This document shows positions 6,303-13,738 of a stretch of 33,755 bases of DNA, in pieces. The notes under the pieces are model-generated. The model saw nothing but the letters and a program-made list of their open reading frames with translations. It was not told the DNA's origin and ran no database searches. The first letter of the stretch is position 1. Each line of letters starts with the position of its first letter. Source of the DNA: a virus; IMG/VR virus record IMGVR_UViG_3300048930_000278, positions 1-33,755 of that record; one strand, 5' to 3'. Position numbers and translations under genes: made by a program.

Positions 6303-7867
6303 GTGATGATATACGCCGCAGGCTGCTGACCGACCTCACATTCTACGCTCCGGCGCAGTTAAAGATCATGCCGAAGTCGGGCGGCAGGGCCATACCGTTT
6401 GACCTGAACCGGGCACAGGCCTATCTCCATGACCGCCTGGAGGACCAGCGCAAGCGCACCGGCAAGGTCCGGGCCATCATTCTCAAGGGCCGCCAGCAGG
6501 GATGCAGTACCTACGTCGGCGCCCGCTATTACCACAAAACCGTCTGCAACCACGGCCTGCTGACCTTCATTTTCGCCCACGACACCGCGGCGAGTGAGAG
6601 CCTGTATGGCATGGTGCAGAATTATTATGACCTGTCAGACCCGTCATTCCGGCCTGAACTGGGCGCGCGCAACCACAAGGAGCTGCTGTTTCCGGTCCTG
6701 AAATCCGGCTACAAGGTAGGCACGGCGGGCACAAAGGGTCTGGGCCGGTCCAAAACTTTCCAGATGGTGCACTGGTCAGAGGTGGCCTATAGCCCTAACG
6801 CTGCCGATCACGCGGCGGGCATCCTGCAAACCGTGGCCGACTTGCCAGATACCGAGATTATTCTGGAAAGCACAGCGAACGGGGAGGGCGATTATTTCCA
6901 CCTTGCCGCCATGCAGGCCATCGCGGGCGTGGGTGATTTTGAACTGATATTTATCCCGTGGTACTGGCAGCAGGAATATACCCGCCGGACGCCGCCCGAC
7001 TTCGCCCTTGAGCAGCCCAAGGACGACGAGGACTTTACGAGCGAGCAGGAATACATGGACCTGTTCCACAAGGACGGGCTGACATTCGAGCACCTCGCAT
7101 GGCGCCGGGCCAAGATCGCGGAGTTCAACGGGGAAGTGTCGCGCTTCATGCACGAGTACCCGTTCACGCCGGAGGAAGCCTTTGCGGCATCGAGCGCGGA
7201 GAGCTATATCAAGGCCCTGACCATCAAGAAGGCCCGCCAGACCGCGCCCATTCAATCCAACGCGCCGATGGTGTTCGGCGTTGACCCGGCAGCCCTCGGC
7301 GGCGACAAGTTCAAGGTATGCCACCGCAAGGGCCGCACGGTGACAAAGGTGGACACATACCCCGCCATGTATCCGCATGAGAGCGCGCGCAGGCTGGCGC
7401 AGGACATCCAGAAGTACAGGCCTATGCGGGTGAACATCGACGTCGGCGGGTTGGGTATCGGGGTTTATGGCTGCCTGATCGATATGGGTTATGGGAACAT
7501 TGTCCACAAGGTGAACTTTGGCGGCGCATCGTCGGACCCGGATAATAATTATCGCTACGTCGACGAGATGTTTCGGGGCGCGTGGAACTGGTTTGCAGAC
7601 GGGCCGGTGTCGATCGCCTGCGATGAGAAGAACGCCGCAGCCATCCAGTCGGAAATCAGCGGGCGCAAGCACAAATGGCACAATAACAGCCAGCTGCGGA
7701 TGGAGCCTAAAGCCGAGTTCAAGAAGCGTATGCAGTACAGCCCGGACACGGGCGACAGCTTCCTTTTGACCTTTGCCGAGCTGCTGCCGGAGAACCCGCA
7801 ATTGCGCCCGGGCATGAATGGCCAGACGATGCAGGCGGGTATTGAAGGCTGGGACCCGTTCAAGTAA
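6299..7867 (+). CDS. terL: Terminase large subunit
   Basis: This is the ATP-driven packaging motor and headful/cos nuclease. The Walker A-like motif KGRQQGCST is at residues 63-71, the Walker B region MVHWSEVAY at 156-164, and the coupling motif ILESTANGEGDYF at 188-200. RNase H-like nuclease Asp residues appear in FGVDPAALGGDKF (D329) and NIDVGGLGIG (D381). The length of 522 is normal. The GTG start overlaps the upstream stop. The protein is full-length with no frameshift. It belongs near P22/T4-type terminases rather than T7 gp19 by motif form, which with the recombination genes hints at headful packaging (inference). Confidence 0.9.
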   Translation: MSDDIRRRLLTDLTFYAPAQLKIMPKSGGRAIPFDLNRAQAYLHDRLEDQRKRTGKVRAIILKGRQQGCSTYVGARYYHKTVCNHGLLTFIFAHDTAASESLYGMVQNYYDLSDPSFRPELGARNHKELLFPVLKSGYKVGTAGTKGLGRSKTFQMVHWSEVAYSPNAADHAAGILQTVADLPDTEIILESTANGEGDYFHLAAMQAIAGVGDFELIFIPWYWQQEYTRRTPPDFALEQPKDDEDFTSEQEYMDLFHKDGLTFEHLAWRRAKIAEFNGEVSRFMHEYPFTPEEAFAASSAESYIKALTIKKARQTAPIQSNAPMVFGVDPAALGGDKFKVCHRKGRTVTKVDTYPAMYPHESARRLAQDIQKYRPMRVNIDVGGLGIGVYGCLIDMGYGNIVHKVNFGGASSDPDNNYRYVDEMFRGAWNWFADGPVSIACDEKNAAAIQSEISGRKHKWHNNSQLRMEPKAEFKKRMQYSPDTGDSFLLTFAELLPENPQLRPGMNGQTMQAGIEGWDPFK

Positions 7868-7874
7868 GATGGTC

Positions 7875-7889
7875 GGGTTGCAACAACCC
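7875..7889 (+). other. Small perfect hairpin after large terminase
   Basis: GGGTTG CAA CAACCC is a 6-bp stem with a 3-base loop, eight bases after the terminase stop and before the RBS of the secreted protein. There is no T-run, so it is not a classic terminator; it may be an mRNA-processing or stability element. Confidence 0.4.
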
Positions 7890-7905
7890 TGTACTGGAGA
7901 TCCCC

Positions 7906-8388
7906 ATGAAACGCTTTTTTATCGCACTTGCCGCTGTGCTGCTTGTCGCGGCCCCCGCCTATGCTGACAACTACGTCCACGCCTACAAATCGGAAGCCGA
8001 GATCCGGAACTACTTTTCGGAAACTGCGACGGCTGCCAATGTCCTGAACCAGACCGAGTGTGGCAAGACGTTGTTCCTGTCCACGACCGGCCACGCGACA
8101 ACGCTGCCGACGCCGACCATTGGCTGCACGTTCAAGTTCATCGTGGCCACGGCATCGCAGGGCTTCACGATCATCACGTCCGGCGCCGAGCTTATCAAGG
8201 GGCTGGGCTTTGAAACTGATGACGCCAGCGCAGATTATCCGACCACCGCCGGCGCTGACACGATCACGTTCGTTTCCGGCACTGCCAAGGTTGGCGACCG
8301 AGCCGAGGTTGTCAGTGATGGCACCTACTGGTACGTCGTGACCTTCACCTCGTCCGATGGCGGTGTGACATTCACGTCCGCAATTTAA
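7906..8388 (+). CDS. Secreted protein with signal peptide (160 aa)
   Basis: MKRFF, a hydrophobic core IALAAVLLVAAP, and an AYA cleavage site after residue 20 make a textbook Sec signal peptide. The mature ~140 residues are Thr/Ser/Ala/Gly-rich and probably beta-structured (NVLNQTECGKTLFLSTTGHATTLPTPTIGC), with cysteines in TECG and IGCT that could form a disulfide. RBS CTGGAGA is at 7893-7899. A phage protein exported by the host between terminase and portal is not a normal morphogenesis gene. Together with the next gene it may alter the host envelope (inference). It could also be a structural beta protein with an unusual leader. Confidence 0.7.
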   Translation: MKRFFIALAAVLLVAAPAYADNYVHAYKSEAEIRNYFSETATAANVLNQTECGKTLFLSTTGHATTLPTPTIGCTFKFIVATASQGFTIITSGAELIKGLGFETDDASADYPTTAGADTITFVSGTAKVGDRAEVVSDGTYWYVVTFTSSDGGVTFTSAI

Positions 8389-8398
8389 ATAATATACT

Positions 8399-8440
8399 AG
8401 GGGGAACGCTGCTGGCCTTGGCGCTGGCAGCGTTCCTTTA
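8399..8440 (+). promoter_or_regulatory. Hairpin over the start of the O-antigen enzyme-like gene
   Basis: GGAACGCTGC (8403-8412) and GCAGCGTTCC (8427-8436) form a perfect 10-bp stem with a 14-base loop, followed by TTT. The likely RBS AGGGGG (8399-8404) enters the stem, and the candidate TTG/CTG starts lie within stem or loop. The hairpin could end part of the transcription or mask translation start. Confidence 0.55.
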
Positions 8441-9398
8441 TGTCCATGATACCGGCAGCCCGCTGCTGCTTGTGGGATTGGCCCTTGCCGCCGCCGGGGT
8501 GGCTGTATCCGACAGGGCGCCCAGCTTTACCGTGGTCTGGCTGCTGTGCCTGCTGGGGCTTTCCGCGGCGACCAACCCCACCGAGCTGTCATTCCTCGCC
8601 ATATTCATGCTGCTGCCGTGTGTGGCGCATACGCGGGCCAGTATTGTTCCTGCGGCCATTGTGGTCGCCATATTTGCGGCCGGGCTGATCGTCCAGACAT
8701 TCCTGACACCGGAGCTTATGTATTACGGCGCGCGCGCGTCCCGGCCCATGCTCAACCCGAACAACGCCGCGGAGGTTCTCAACTTCCTGATGGTGCCGGT
8801 GCTGTGTCTGCTGGTCGACAGGCCGACGCGCTGGCGGGCGCTGGCCGGGTTGCTGTTGCTGGCGGCCATGCTGTGCACAGGGAGCAAGAGCGGGATTGTC
8901 GCGGCCCTGATCGCGGTGGCGTTCTTTGCGTTCTTCAGGAAGCCCGCGCTGCGCCTGCCGCTGGCCGCGCTGGCCGGGGCTGCGGTGGCGGTTATTGCGA
9001 TATGGGAGCCGGCGAGGCAATCGCTTGCCAGCCGGTTTGTGATATGGGACAAGGTGGCGGGGCTGATCGGCCAGGGCGATGGGATCGGCAGTTTCTACAC
9101 GCTGTACCGCCCGCTGATGACGGATGCGGACCGCGAGGTGTCGGCAGGGTTCTTTGCCCATAATGACGTCCTGCAGATTGCGATTGAAATGGGCTGGCCT
9201 GCCGCGCTGGTGTTTCTTGGCACGTTGATTTATGGGATATGCACGGTTCGCAGGGCGCCGCTGGCCGCGAGTACGATGCTGGCCATATTCCTGCACGCGA
9301 TGGTGTCCTTTCCGTTCTATATGGCGCCTGCCAGCCTTCTGGCCGGGCTTGCTTTTTCGAGGATGAGCAATGGTCATAAACCCGATATACTTCGATGA
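8418..9398 (+). CDS. O-antigen polymerase/ligase-like (Wzy_C/WaaL-type) membrane protein
   Basis: This ~326-residue integral membrane protein has about 10-11 hydrophobic segments. Between the late segments it has the family's periplasmic loop: GDGIGSFYTLYRPLM (about 219) leading to AHNDVLQIAIEMG (about 245), the G.G.F...HN..LQ...E.G signature of O-antigen ligases and polymerases. A GSKSGIVAAL segment near 155 also fits. Such enzymes join O-antigen or other sugar chains in the inner membrane. It is shorter than typical family members (about 400), with an open frame upstream of the start. The listed TTG at 8418 and CTGs at 8409/8412 are alternatives. It overlaps the next gene by 29 bases. Role in seroconversion or exclusion is inference. 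Confidence 0.75.
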   Translation: MALAAFLYVHDTGSPLLLVGLALAAAGVAVSDRAPSFTVVWLLCLLGLSAATNPTELSFLAIFMLLPCVAHTRASIVPAAIVVAIFAAGLIVQTFLTPELMYYGARASRPMLNPNNAAEVLNFLMVPVLCLLVDRPTRWRALAGLLLLAAMLCTGSKSGIVAALIAVAFFAFFRKPALRLPLAALAGAAVAVIAIWEPARQSLASRFVIWDKVAGLIGQGDGIGSFYTLYRPLMTDADREVSAGFFAHNDVLQIAIEMGWPAALVFLGTLIYGICTVRRAPLAASTMLAIFLHAMVSFPFYMAPASLLAGLAFSRMSNGHKPDILR

Positions 9399-9819
9399 AA
9401 TCCAGCAGTGGTATGTGATTTTCCTCCCCCGGAGCGCGCCGCGTTCCTGCTGGTGGCATTGGCTGGTGCGGGATGAGTTCGCGCATTGCTGGCTTGCCCG
9501 GGAGATCGGGCCGCGCCAGATGATGGTGGTGGAGCAGAATGACTGGGGCATAGCGGTGCAGATCATCGACCGCCCGCTGGACGAATACCTGCTGGAGCAG
9601 GGCCGCATTGCCACCGCTATCCTTGGCTATACCGCTGATTACCGCCGCCAGACACAGCCCCGCCGCCGGGTGATTTACACCTGCGTGAACACGGTCAAGG
9701 CCGTGCTGGGGCTTTATCACTGTGCGGAGGTGCAAACTCCTTACGGATTGTATAAACTGATGCTGAGATACGCGGCCACCACAGTGGTCAAACCGTTCGT
9801 TCCATTCGTTCACGCATAG
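9370..9819 (+). CDS. Conserved podovirus-type protein, possible Cys/His hydrolase (149 aa)
   Basis: The protein has an N-terminal WWHWLVRDEFAHCWL segment with a conserved-looking His, and a C-terminal helix start YTCVNTVKAVLGL followed by TPYGLYKLM. The order His-then-Cys with CVNTVK at a helix start resembles permuted NlpC/P60-like cysteine hydrolases. I recall similar proteins near podovirus portal genes, but the match is from memory of the pattern only. It could act on peptidoglycan or a protein. It starts inside the membrane gene (29-base overlap) and ends ten bases before the next gene. Confidence 0.45.
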   Translation: MVINPIYFDEIQQWYVIFLPRSAPRSCWWHWLVRDEFAHCWLAREIGPRQMMVVEQNDWGIAVQIIDRPLDEYLLEQGRIATAILGYTADYRRQTQPRRRVIYTCVNTVKAVLGLYHCAEVQTPYGLYKLMLRYAATTVVKPFVPFVHA

Positions 9820-9828
9820 GGGAATGAT

Positions 9829-10083
9829 ATGTCAAAAATGTTAGGTGGTAAGCCAAAGGCGCAGAAAGTCGACACCAGCGCGCAGGACAGGCTGCTGGCA
9901 GAGCAGGAGGCCCGGCTGAAAAAGCAGGAGGCCGATGCTGCCGCGGCTGAGGATGAGCGCAAGAAGAAGGAGCAGGGCGCGGCGGCGGCCAAGCGCGGTC
10001 GCTCTGGTGGCGGTTCCTTGCTGTCCGGCCTTGAAACAGGTGTTACGCCTGTGTCCGAAGGCAAACGCACGACACTGGGGTAA
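9829..10083 (+). CDS. Small charged protein upstream of portal (84 aa)
   Basis: An Ala/Lys/Glu/Gln-rich helix (about residues 18-52) is followed by RGRSGGGSLLSGLETGVTPV. This small protein type, ending in a Gly/Ser-rich SLLSGL.TG segment, occurs just before podovirus portal genes. It is probably a virion or head-assembly accessory protein. The RBS is GGGGAATG, eight bases before the ATG. No enzymatic motif. Confidence 0.6.
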   Translation: MSKMLGGKPKAQKVDTSAQDRLLAEQEARLKKQEADAAAAEDERKKKEQGAAAAKRGRSGGGSLLSGLETGVTPVSEGKRTTLG

Positions 10084-10089
10084 TGTGGC

Positions 10090-11649
10090 ATGGCCCAGCT
10101 TGAACTCGAACGACTGATTGACCGTTGTAAAAAGGGCATCACTGACCGGGACATGAACCGGCAGACGTTCGAGGATTGCTATGAGTTCATGCAGCCCTAC
10201 CGCAATACGTTCTCGCAGCAGGCACAGGGCGAGGGCAACAAGACGTTCAACAAGCCCTCCCGGCAGTATGACAGCACGGCCATGATCTCGGCCAATAACT
10301 TCGTGAACACCATGCAGGCGAATTTCACGCCCGTGTTCACCCGCTGGGCAGAACTCAAGGCAGGCCCCGGCATCCCGGAGAAAGAGCGCCCGAAGCTGAA
10401 CAAGGAATTGTCCAAGCTGACCGAGCTGATTTTTGCCTACATGAACGCGTCCAACTTCGCCACCGCATCGGCGGAAATGTACTTCGACTGGGGCATCGGA
10501 ACCGGCGCCTTGTGGCTGTTTGAGGGGGACGAGCAGCAGCCCCTGAATTTCGTGGCCACGCCCATGAGCCAGATGGGGCTTGTCGAGGGGCGGTTTGGCA
10601 CGGTCGACACCCGCGTCCGCCAGCACCGCATGAAGGCCCGGCTGATCAAACCCAACTGGCCGAACGACAAGATCGTGCTGTCATCCGAGCTGGAGAGCTG
10701 CATCAAGGACAAGCCCGACGAGGAGGTTGAGCTGCTTGAGGTGTGCTATTATGATTATGACATGTTCGTGTGGCACTACGAGGTTATCCACGAGCAGAGC
10801 AAGCACCGCCTGCTGCACCGCGAATATGCCGAGGAAATCTGCTTTACCCCGCGCTGGATGAAGATACCGGGATATGCCTGGGGGGTTGGCCCGTTCGTGC
10901 TGGCCCTGCTGGACGTCAAGACCCTGAGCAAGGTGCGCGAGTACATGCTGCGGTCTGCGGCCCTAAACATCTTCGGGGTGTACACGGTGGCCAATGGCGG
11001 GGCGTTCAACCCGAACACCACCGTTCTGAACCCCGGCACGTTTATCCCGGTGGAGCGCAACGGCGGGCCGAACGGGCCGAGCATTGCCGCCCTGCCGCGC
11101 AACGGTTCGTTCGACCTGCAGGAGTTCATGGTGCGCGACCTGCAGGACCAGATCCGCAAGGTGATGCTGGACAACCGCCTGCCCGCCGACACGCCCCAGC
11201 CCAAGACCGCGTTCGAGATTTCGCAGCGCATCAAGGAGTTTCAGGTCAATATCGGCAGCGCCTATGGCCGTGCCATGTTCGAGTTTGTGCAGCCGTTATT
11301 CAAAAGGATTATCGCCATTCTGGTTAAGAAGGGCTTGATCCAGTTGCCGGAGGGGTTTGAGATCGACAACTTCCTGATACAGGTGCAGGTGGTTAGCCCG
11401 ATTGCCCAGCAGCAGGCGATGGAGGACGTGCAGAAGCTGACCAACGCGATGGCTATTGTGGGCGGTATATCGCCTGAGCTGGTCTTGACGGCGTGGGAAG
11501 TCGAGAAGCTGCCCGCCTACCTTACGGAGCGCACGGGAAGCCCGGCGGCGCTGCTGCGGGATGAGGAAACGGCAGAGGCTATGAGGGAGAAGATTATGCA
11601 GATCGCCGCGCAGATGATGGCCGCACAGCAGCAGGGAGCAGCCGCATGA
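10090..11649 (+). CDS. Portal (head-tail connector) protein
   Basis: This is the dodecameric portal through which DNA is packaged and released, T7 gp8-type head-tail connector family. The length of 519 is normal. Typical features are the N-terminal ELERLIDRCKKGITDRDMNRQTFEDCYEFMQPYRNTF, the middle MYFDWGIGTGALWLFEGD and AWGVGPFVLALLDVKTLSKVREYMLRSAALN. The C-terminal RLPADTPQPKTAFEISQRIKEFQVNIGSAYGRAMFEFVQPLF corresponds to the family's clip/stem region. A Gln/Ala-rich tail ends the protein. It overlaps the next gene by four bases. It is directly followed by structural genes and preceded by the accessory island. Confidence 0.9.
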   Translation: MAQLELERLIDRCKKGITDRDMNRQTFEDCYEFMQPYRNTFSQQAQGEGNKTFNKPSRQYDSTAMISANNFVNTMQANFTPVFTRWAELKAGPGIPEKERPKLNKELSKLTELIFAYMNASNFATASAEMYFDWGIGTGALWLFEGDEQQPLNFVATPMSQMGLVEGRFGTVDTRVRQHRMKARLIKPNWPNDKIVLSSELESCIKDKPDEEVELLEVCYYDYDMFVWHYEVIHEQSKHRLLHREYAEEICFTPRWMKIPGYAWGVGPFVLALLDVKTLSKVREYMLRSAALNIFGVYTVANGGAFNPNTTVLNPGTFIPVERNGGPNGPSIAALPRNGSFDLQEFMVRDLQDQIRKVMLDNRLPADTPQPKTAFEISQRIKEFQVNIGSAYGRAMFEFVQPLFKRIIAILVKKGLIQLPEGFEIDNFLIQVQVVSPIAQQQAMEDVQKLTNAMAIVGGISPELVLTAWEVEKLPAYLTERTGSPAALLRDEETAEAMREKIMQIAAQMMAAQQQGAAA

Positions 11650-11996
11650 ACGATGCATTTACGGACCCGCTGGGCTACAACAAGCAGGATGATGCCGCCG
11701 ACGCGCACTTTGCGGCGCAGGCCAAGGCGCAGTTTGACAGCATTATGACCACGGCGGCGATTTACAACACGCCCGCCGGAAAGCTGGAGCTGGCGCGGCT
11801 GCGGGCGGCGACCATAGAGTCGGCGGCATGGATGCCCAGCATCGCATTGCAGCACGGCATGGAAGCGGCCACGGCCCACGCCTTTGCCCGCGAGGGGCAG
11901 AACGCGCTGGTGCGGGATATTGAGAACCGGATTGAATTGGCCAAGAAAGTCAGCACGCCGGAGGATTTACAGGAACTGCTCAAGGGAGGGCAATAG
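11646..11996 (+). CDS. Bbp19-like phage protein (116 aa)
   Basis: The protein is helical with pattern YNTPAGKLELARLRAATIES...AFAREGQNALVRDIENRIELAK, resembling the small Bbp19-type phage domain found after podovirus portal genes. It starts in the portal stop (ATGA) and ends with TAG immediately before the next ATG. It is likely a virion assembly protein; the role is unknown in that family. Confidence 0.5.
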   Translation: MNDAFTDPLGYNKQDDAADAHFAAQAKAQFDSIMTTAAIYNTPAGKLELARLRAATIESAAWMPSIALQHGMEAATAHAFAREGQNALVRDIENRIELAKKVSTPEDLQELLKGGQ

Positions 11997-12395
11997 ATGG
12001 CTACGGAATATCGGGATGGTAAAACAATCGACTGGTCTTCTGAAAATGGCACCCCGAGGGGCACGAAAATTATTTACTGGGCCGGTCTGGACGGTGACGA
12101 CAAAGGCGAGTGGATGGAGGTCGGGGATTATTCTGATCGCACCGTGCAGGGCGTGGGCACGTTTGACAGTGCATCGCTGGCATGGGAGGGCAGCAATGAC
12201 CCCCGGTGCATCACGGACCCGACCAACGCCTCGGCCTTTCCTCTGGTCAATGCGGCCGGGGGTGCGGCCATTGCCCTGACCGCGGCGACACAGGGCAATC
12301 AGGTGTTGCAAAACCCGCGCTTTGTGCGGCCCAGCAATTCTGGCGGCGGCGGCTCTACCAGTATCACCGCGTACATGTTCTGCAAAAAGGGGTAA
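11997..12395 (+). CDS. Structural protein, beta-rich (132 aa)
   Basis: The pattern ...YWAGLDGDDKGEWMEVGDYSDRTVQGVGTFDSASLAWEGSND matches a small beta-rich structural protein family common in podo- and siphoviruses (head decoration or fibre-like, exact role unsettled). Its C-terminal strand region includes NPRFVRPSNSGGGGSTSITAYM. It begins directly after the previous stop. Surface attachment to the capsid is inference from that family's usual neighbourhood. Confidence 0.55.
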   Translation: MATEYRDGKTIDWSSENGTPRGTKIIYWAGLDGDDKGEWMEVGDYSDRTVQGVGTFDSASLAWEGSNDPRCITDPTNASAFPLVNAAGGAAIALTAATQGNQVLQNPRFVRPSNSGGGGSTSITAYMFCKKG

Positions 12396-12399
12396 TGCC

Positions 12400-12861
12400 A
12401 TGACCGATCAATTCAATATCACCAACGCCCGCAACACCATCGAGCGGCTGGTTACCGAACGGCAGGCCCTTGATGGTGCGGCCAACCTGATCCTGACACT
12501 GGAGAAGGCGGGCGCAGCCTTGGCGCAGAAGAACGCGGAGATAGACGCGGCGGCTGTGCGGCTGAGCGAGCTTAATGCCGCTCTGGCTCTGGCAGAGCAG
12601 TCAATCGAGGACAAAAAGGCGCTGGCAAAGCAGATCGACGCAAGTGCCAAGGCGGACGCCGATGTCATCCGCGCCGAGGCCCGCAAGGAAGCCGCCGAGG
12701 TGCAGGCGCAGGCCAAGGCGCTGGCAGACGCCGCAGAGCAGGCGCGCGAGGCTGTGGCGGTGTATAACAAGCAGGTGGACACGGCCAAGGCTGAGCTTGA
12801 GCAACTGCAGGAAAGCATCCGCGCGGCCAAAGCAAAGGCGGCGGCTGATCTGGGGCTGTAA
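12400..12861 (+). CDS. Alanine-rich coiled-coil structural protein (153 aa)
   Basis: The ATG at 12400 lies four bases after the previous stop. Most of the protein (about residues 20-150) is a continuous Ala/Lys/Glu/Gln helix with heptad-like spacing (ALAEQSIEDKKALAKQIDAS and on), so a long coiled coil is nearly certain. It could be a fibre shaft or assembly factor. Its stop overlaps the next start (TAATG). Confidence 0.6.
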   Translation: MTDQFNITNARNTIERLVTERQALDGAANLILTLEKAGAALAQKNAEIDAAAVRLSELNAALALAEQSIEDKKALAKQIDASAKADADVIRAEARKEAAEVQAQAKALADAAEQAREAVAVYNKQVDTAKAELEQLQESIRAAKAKAAADLGL

Positions 12862-13289
12862 TGACACAGGTTGCCAATTACGTACTGGAGATCACGACCA
12901 GCACCGGGACTGGCAACCTGACGCTTGAAACCGGCGAAAATCTGCATCCGAATTTTACCGCGATCTATGCGGCTGGCTTTTCCGCAACCTTTGGAACAGG
13001 AAGCGGCAACAAATTCTATTACGGTATCAGCCATACTACCGAGCATGAAAGGGAATGGGGTATCGGTTATATGTCCGATGCCACTACTCTTGTGCGCGAA
13101 ACCGTACTCGGAAGTACAAACAGTAATAACGCGGTGGACTTCTCTGCCGGCACAAAGATCGTCACGAACGATATGCCCGCGCAATTTCAGAACTATCTCG
13201 TGGGCGCGACCGGGAATATACAGACGCAGATTAATGCCAGACCGTCTTTAGGAATTGGTAAAATGATTAGCATAGGAGCGACAATCTAA
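12861..13289 (+). CDS. Virion protein, fibre/decoration type (142 aa)
   Basis: VLEITTSTGTGNLTLETGEN, then FGTGSGNKFYYGISHTTEHEREWGIGYM, TLVRETVLGSTNSNNAVDFSAGTKIV is the pattern of a widespread phage structural protein placed with receptor-binding or fibre genes. It is probably beta-structured. Start and stop both overlap neighbours as TAATG, so it is translated in a fixed ratio with the proteins around it. Confidence 0.6.
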   Translation: MTQVANYVLEITTSTGTGNLTLETGENLHPNFTAIYAAGFSATFGTGSGNKFYYGISHTTEHEREWGIGYMSDATTLVRETVLGSTNSNNAVDFSAGTKIVTNDMPAQFQNYLVGATGNIQTQINARPSLGIGKMISIGATI

Positions 13290-13738
13290 TGCCTGCAAAC
13301 ACCTCACCTATTTTTGGCCGTACGCCCGATGTTCAATTGGCTGGCGCCGTTATTGGCTCTAGTGCAAATACCGCCACGGATGGAACGGGGGCGAATACGT
13401 ACCTGATTTTCACCGCAGACGCTACCGAGGGTAGTTTTGTTCAAAAAGCTATCTTCAAGCCGATTTCGTCGGTTGCGGCTACCGTTATCCGTCTTTGGTT
13501 CTGCTCTGACACCGGGGCGTTTTCTGCCGGGACCACAAACACCGCAGCAAATACAACGATGATTGCGGAAATGTCAACGATTGCATGGACGGCAAGCAAC
13601 ACCTTGGCGGCGCTGCCTTATGAGATACCCATTAACATAGCGATGCCGCCCGGCACTAAATTGCTGGTTACTTTTGGAACGTCAACCGGTGCTTCGACAA
13701 CCGGATTTAACCCTCTTGTGATTGGCATGAAGTTCTAA
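13289..13738 (+). CDS. Virion protein, beta-rich (149 aa)
   Basis: TSPIFGRTPDVQLAGAVIGSSANTATDGTGANTYLIFTADATEGSFV and a C-terminal PGTKLLVTFGTSTGASTTGF match a common phage structural family next to fibre genes. The domain is beta-rich without catalytic motifs. TAATG couplings on both sides place it in the same translational cassette as the glycine-rich protein. Confidence 0.55.
   Translation: MPANTSPIFGRTPDVQLAGAVIGSSANTATDGTGANTYLIFTADATEGSFVQKAIFKPISSVAATVIRLWFCSDTGAFSAGTTNTAANTTMIAEMSTIAWTASNTLAALPYEIPINIAMPPGTKLLVTFGTSTGASTTGFNPLVIGMKF

Noticed and set aside
6776-7801. Minus-strand 341-residue frame opposite large terminase
   Set aside because: Mirror of a gene with intact terminase motifs; composition typical of antisense translation.
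7906-8418. Secreted protein and O-antigen enzyme-like protein as one frameshifted fusion
   Set aside because: The membrane frame is open upstream, but the first gene ends in a normal stop and the signal-peptide protein is complete; no slippery site at the overlap was seen.
8589-9813. Minus-strand frames of 341 and 273 residues across the O-antigen enzyme-like region
   Set aside because: Basic low-complexity products opposite a gene with clear membrane topology and family signature; no RBS.
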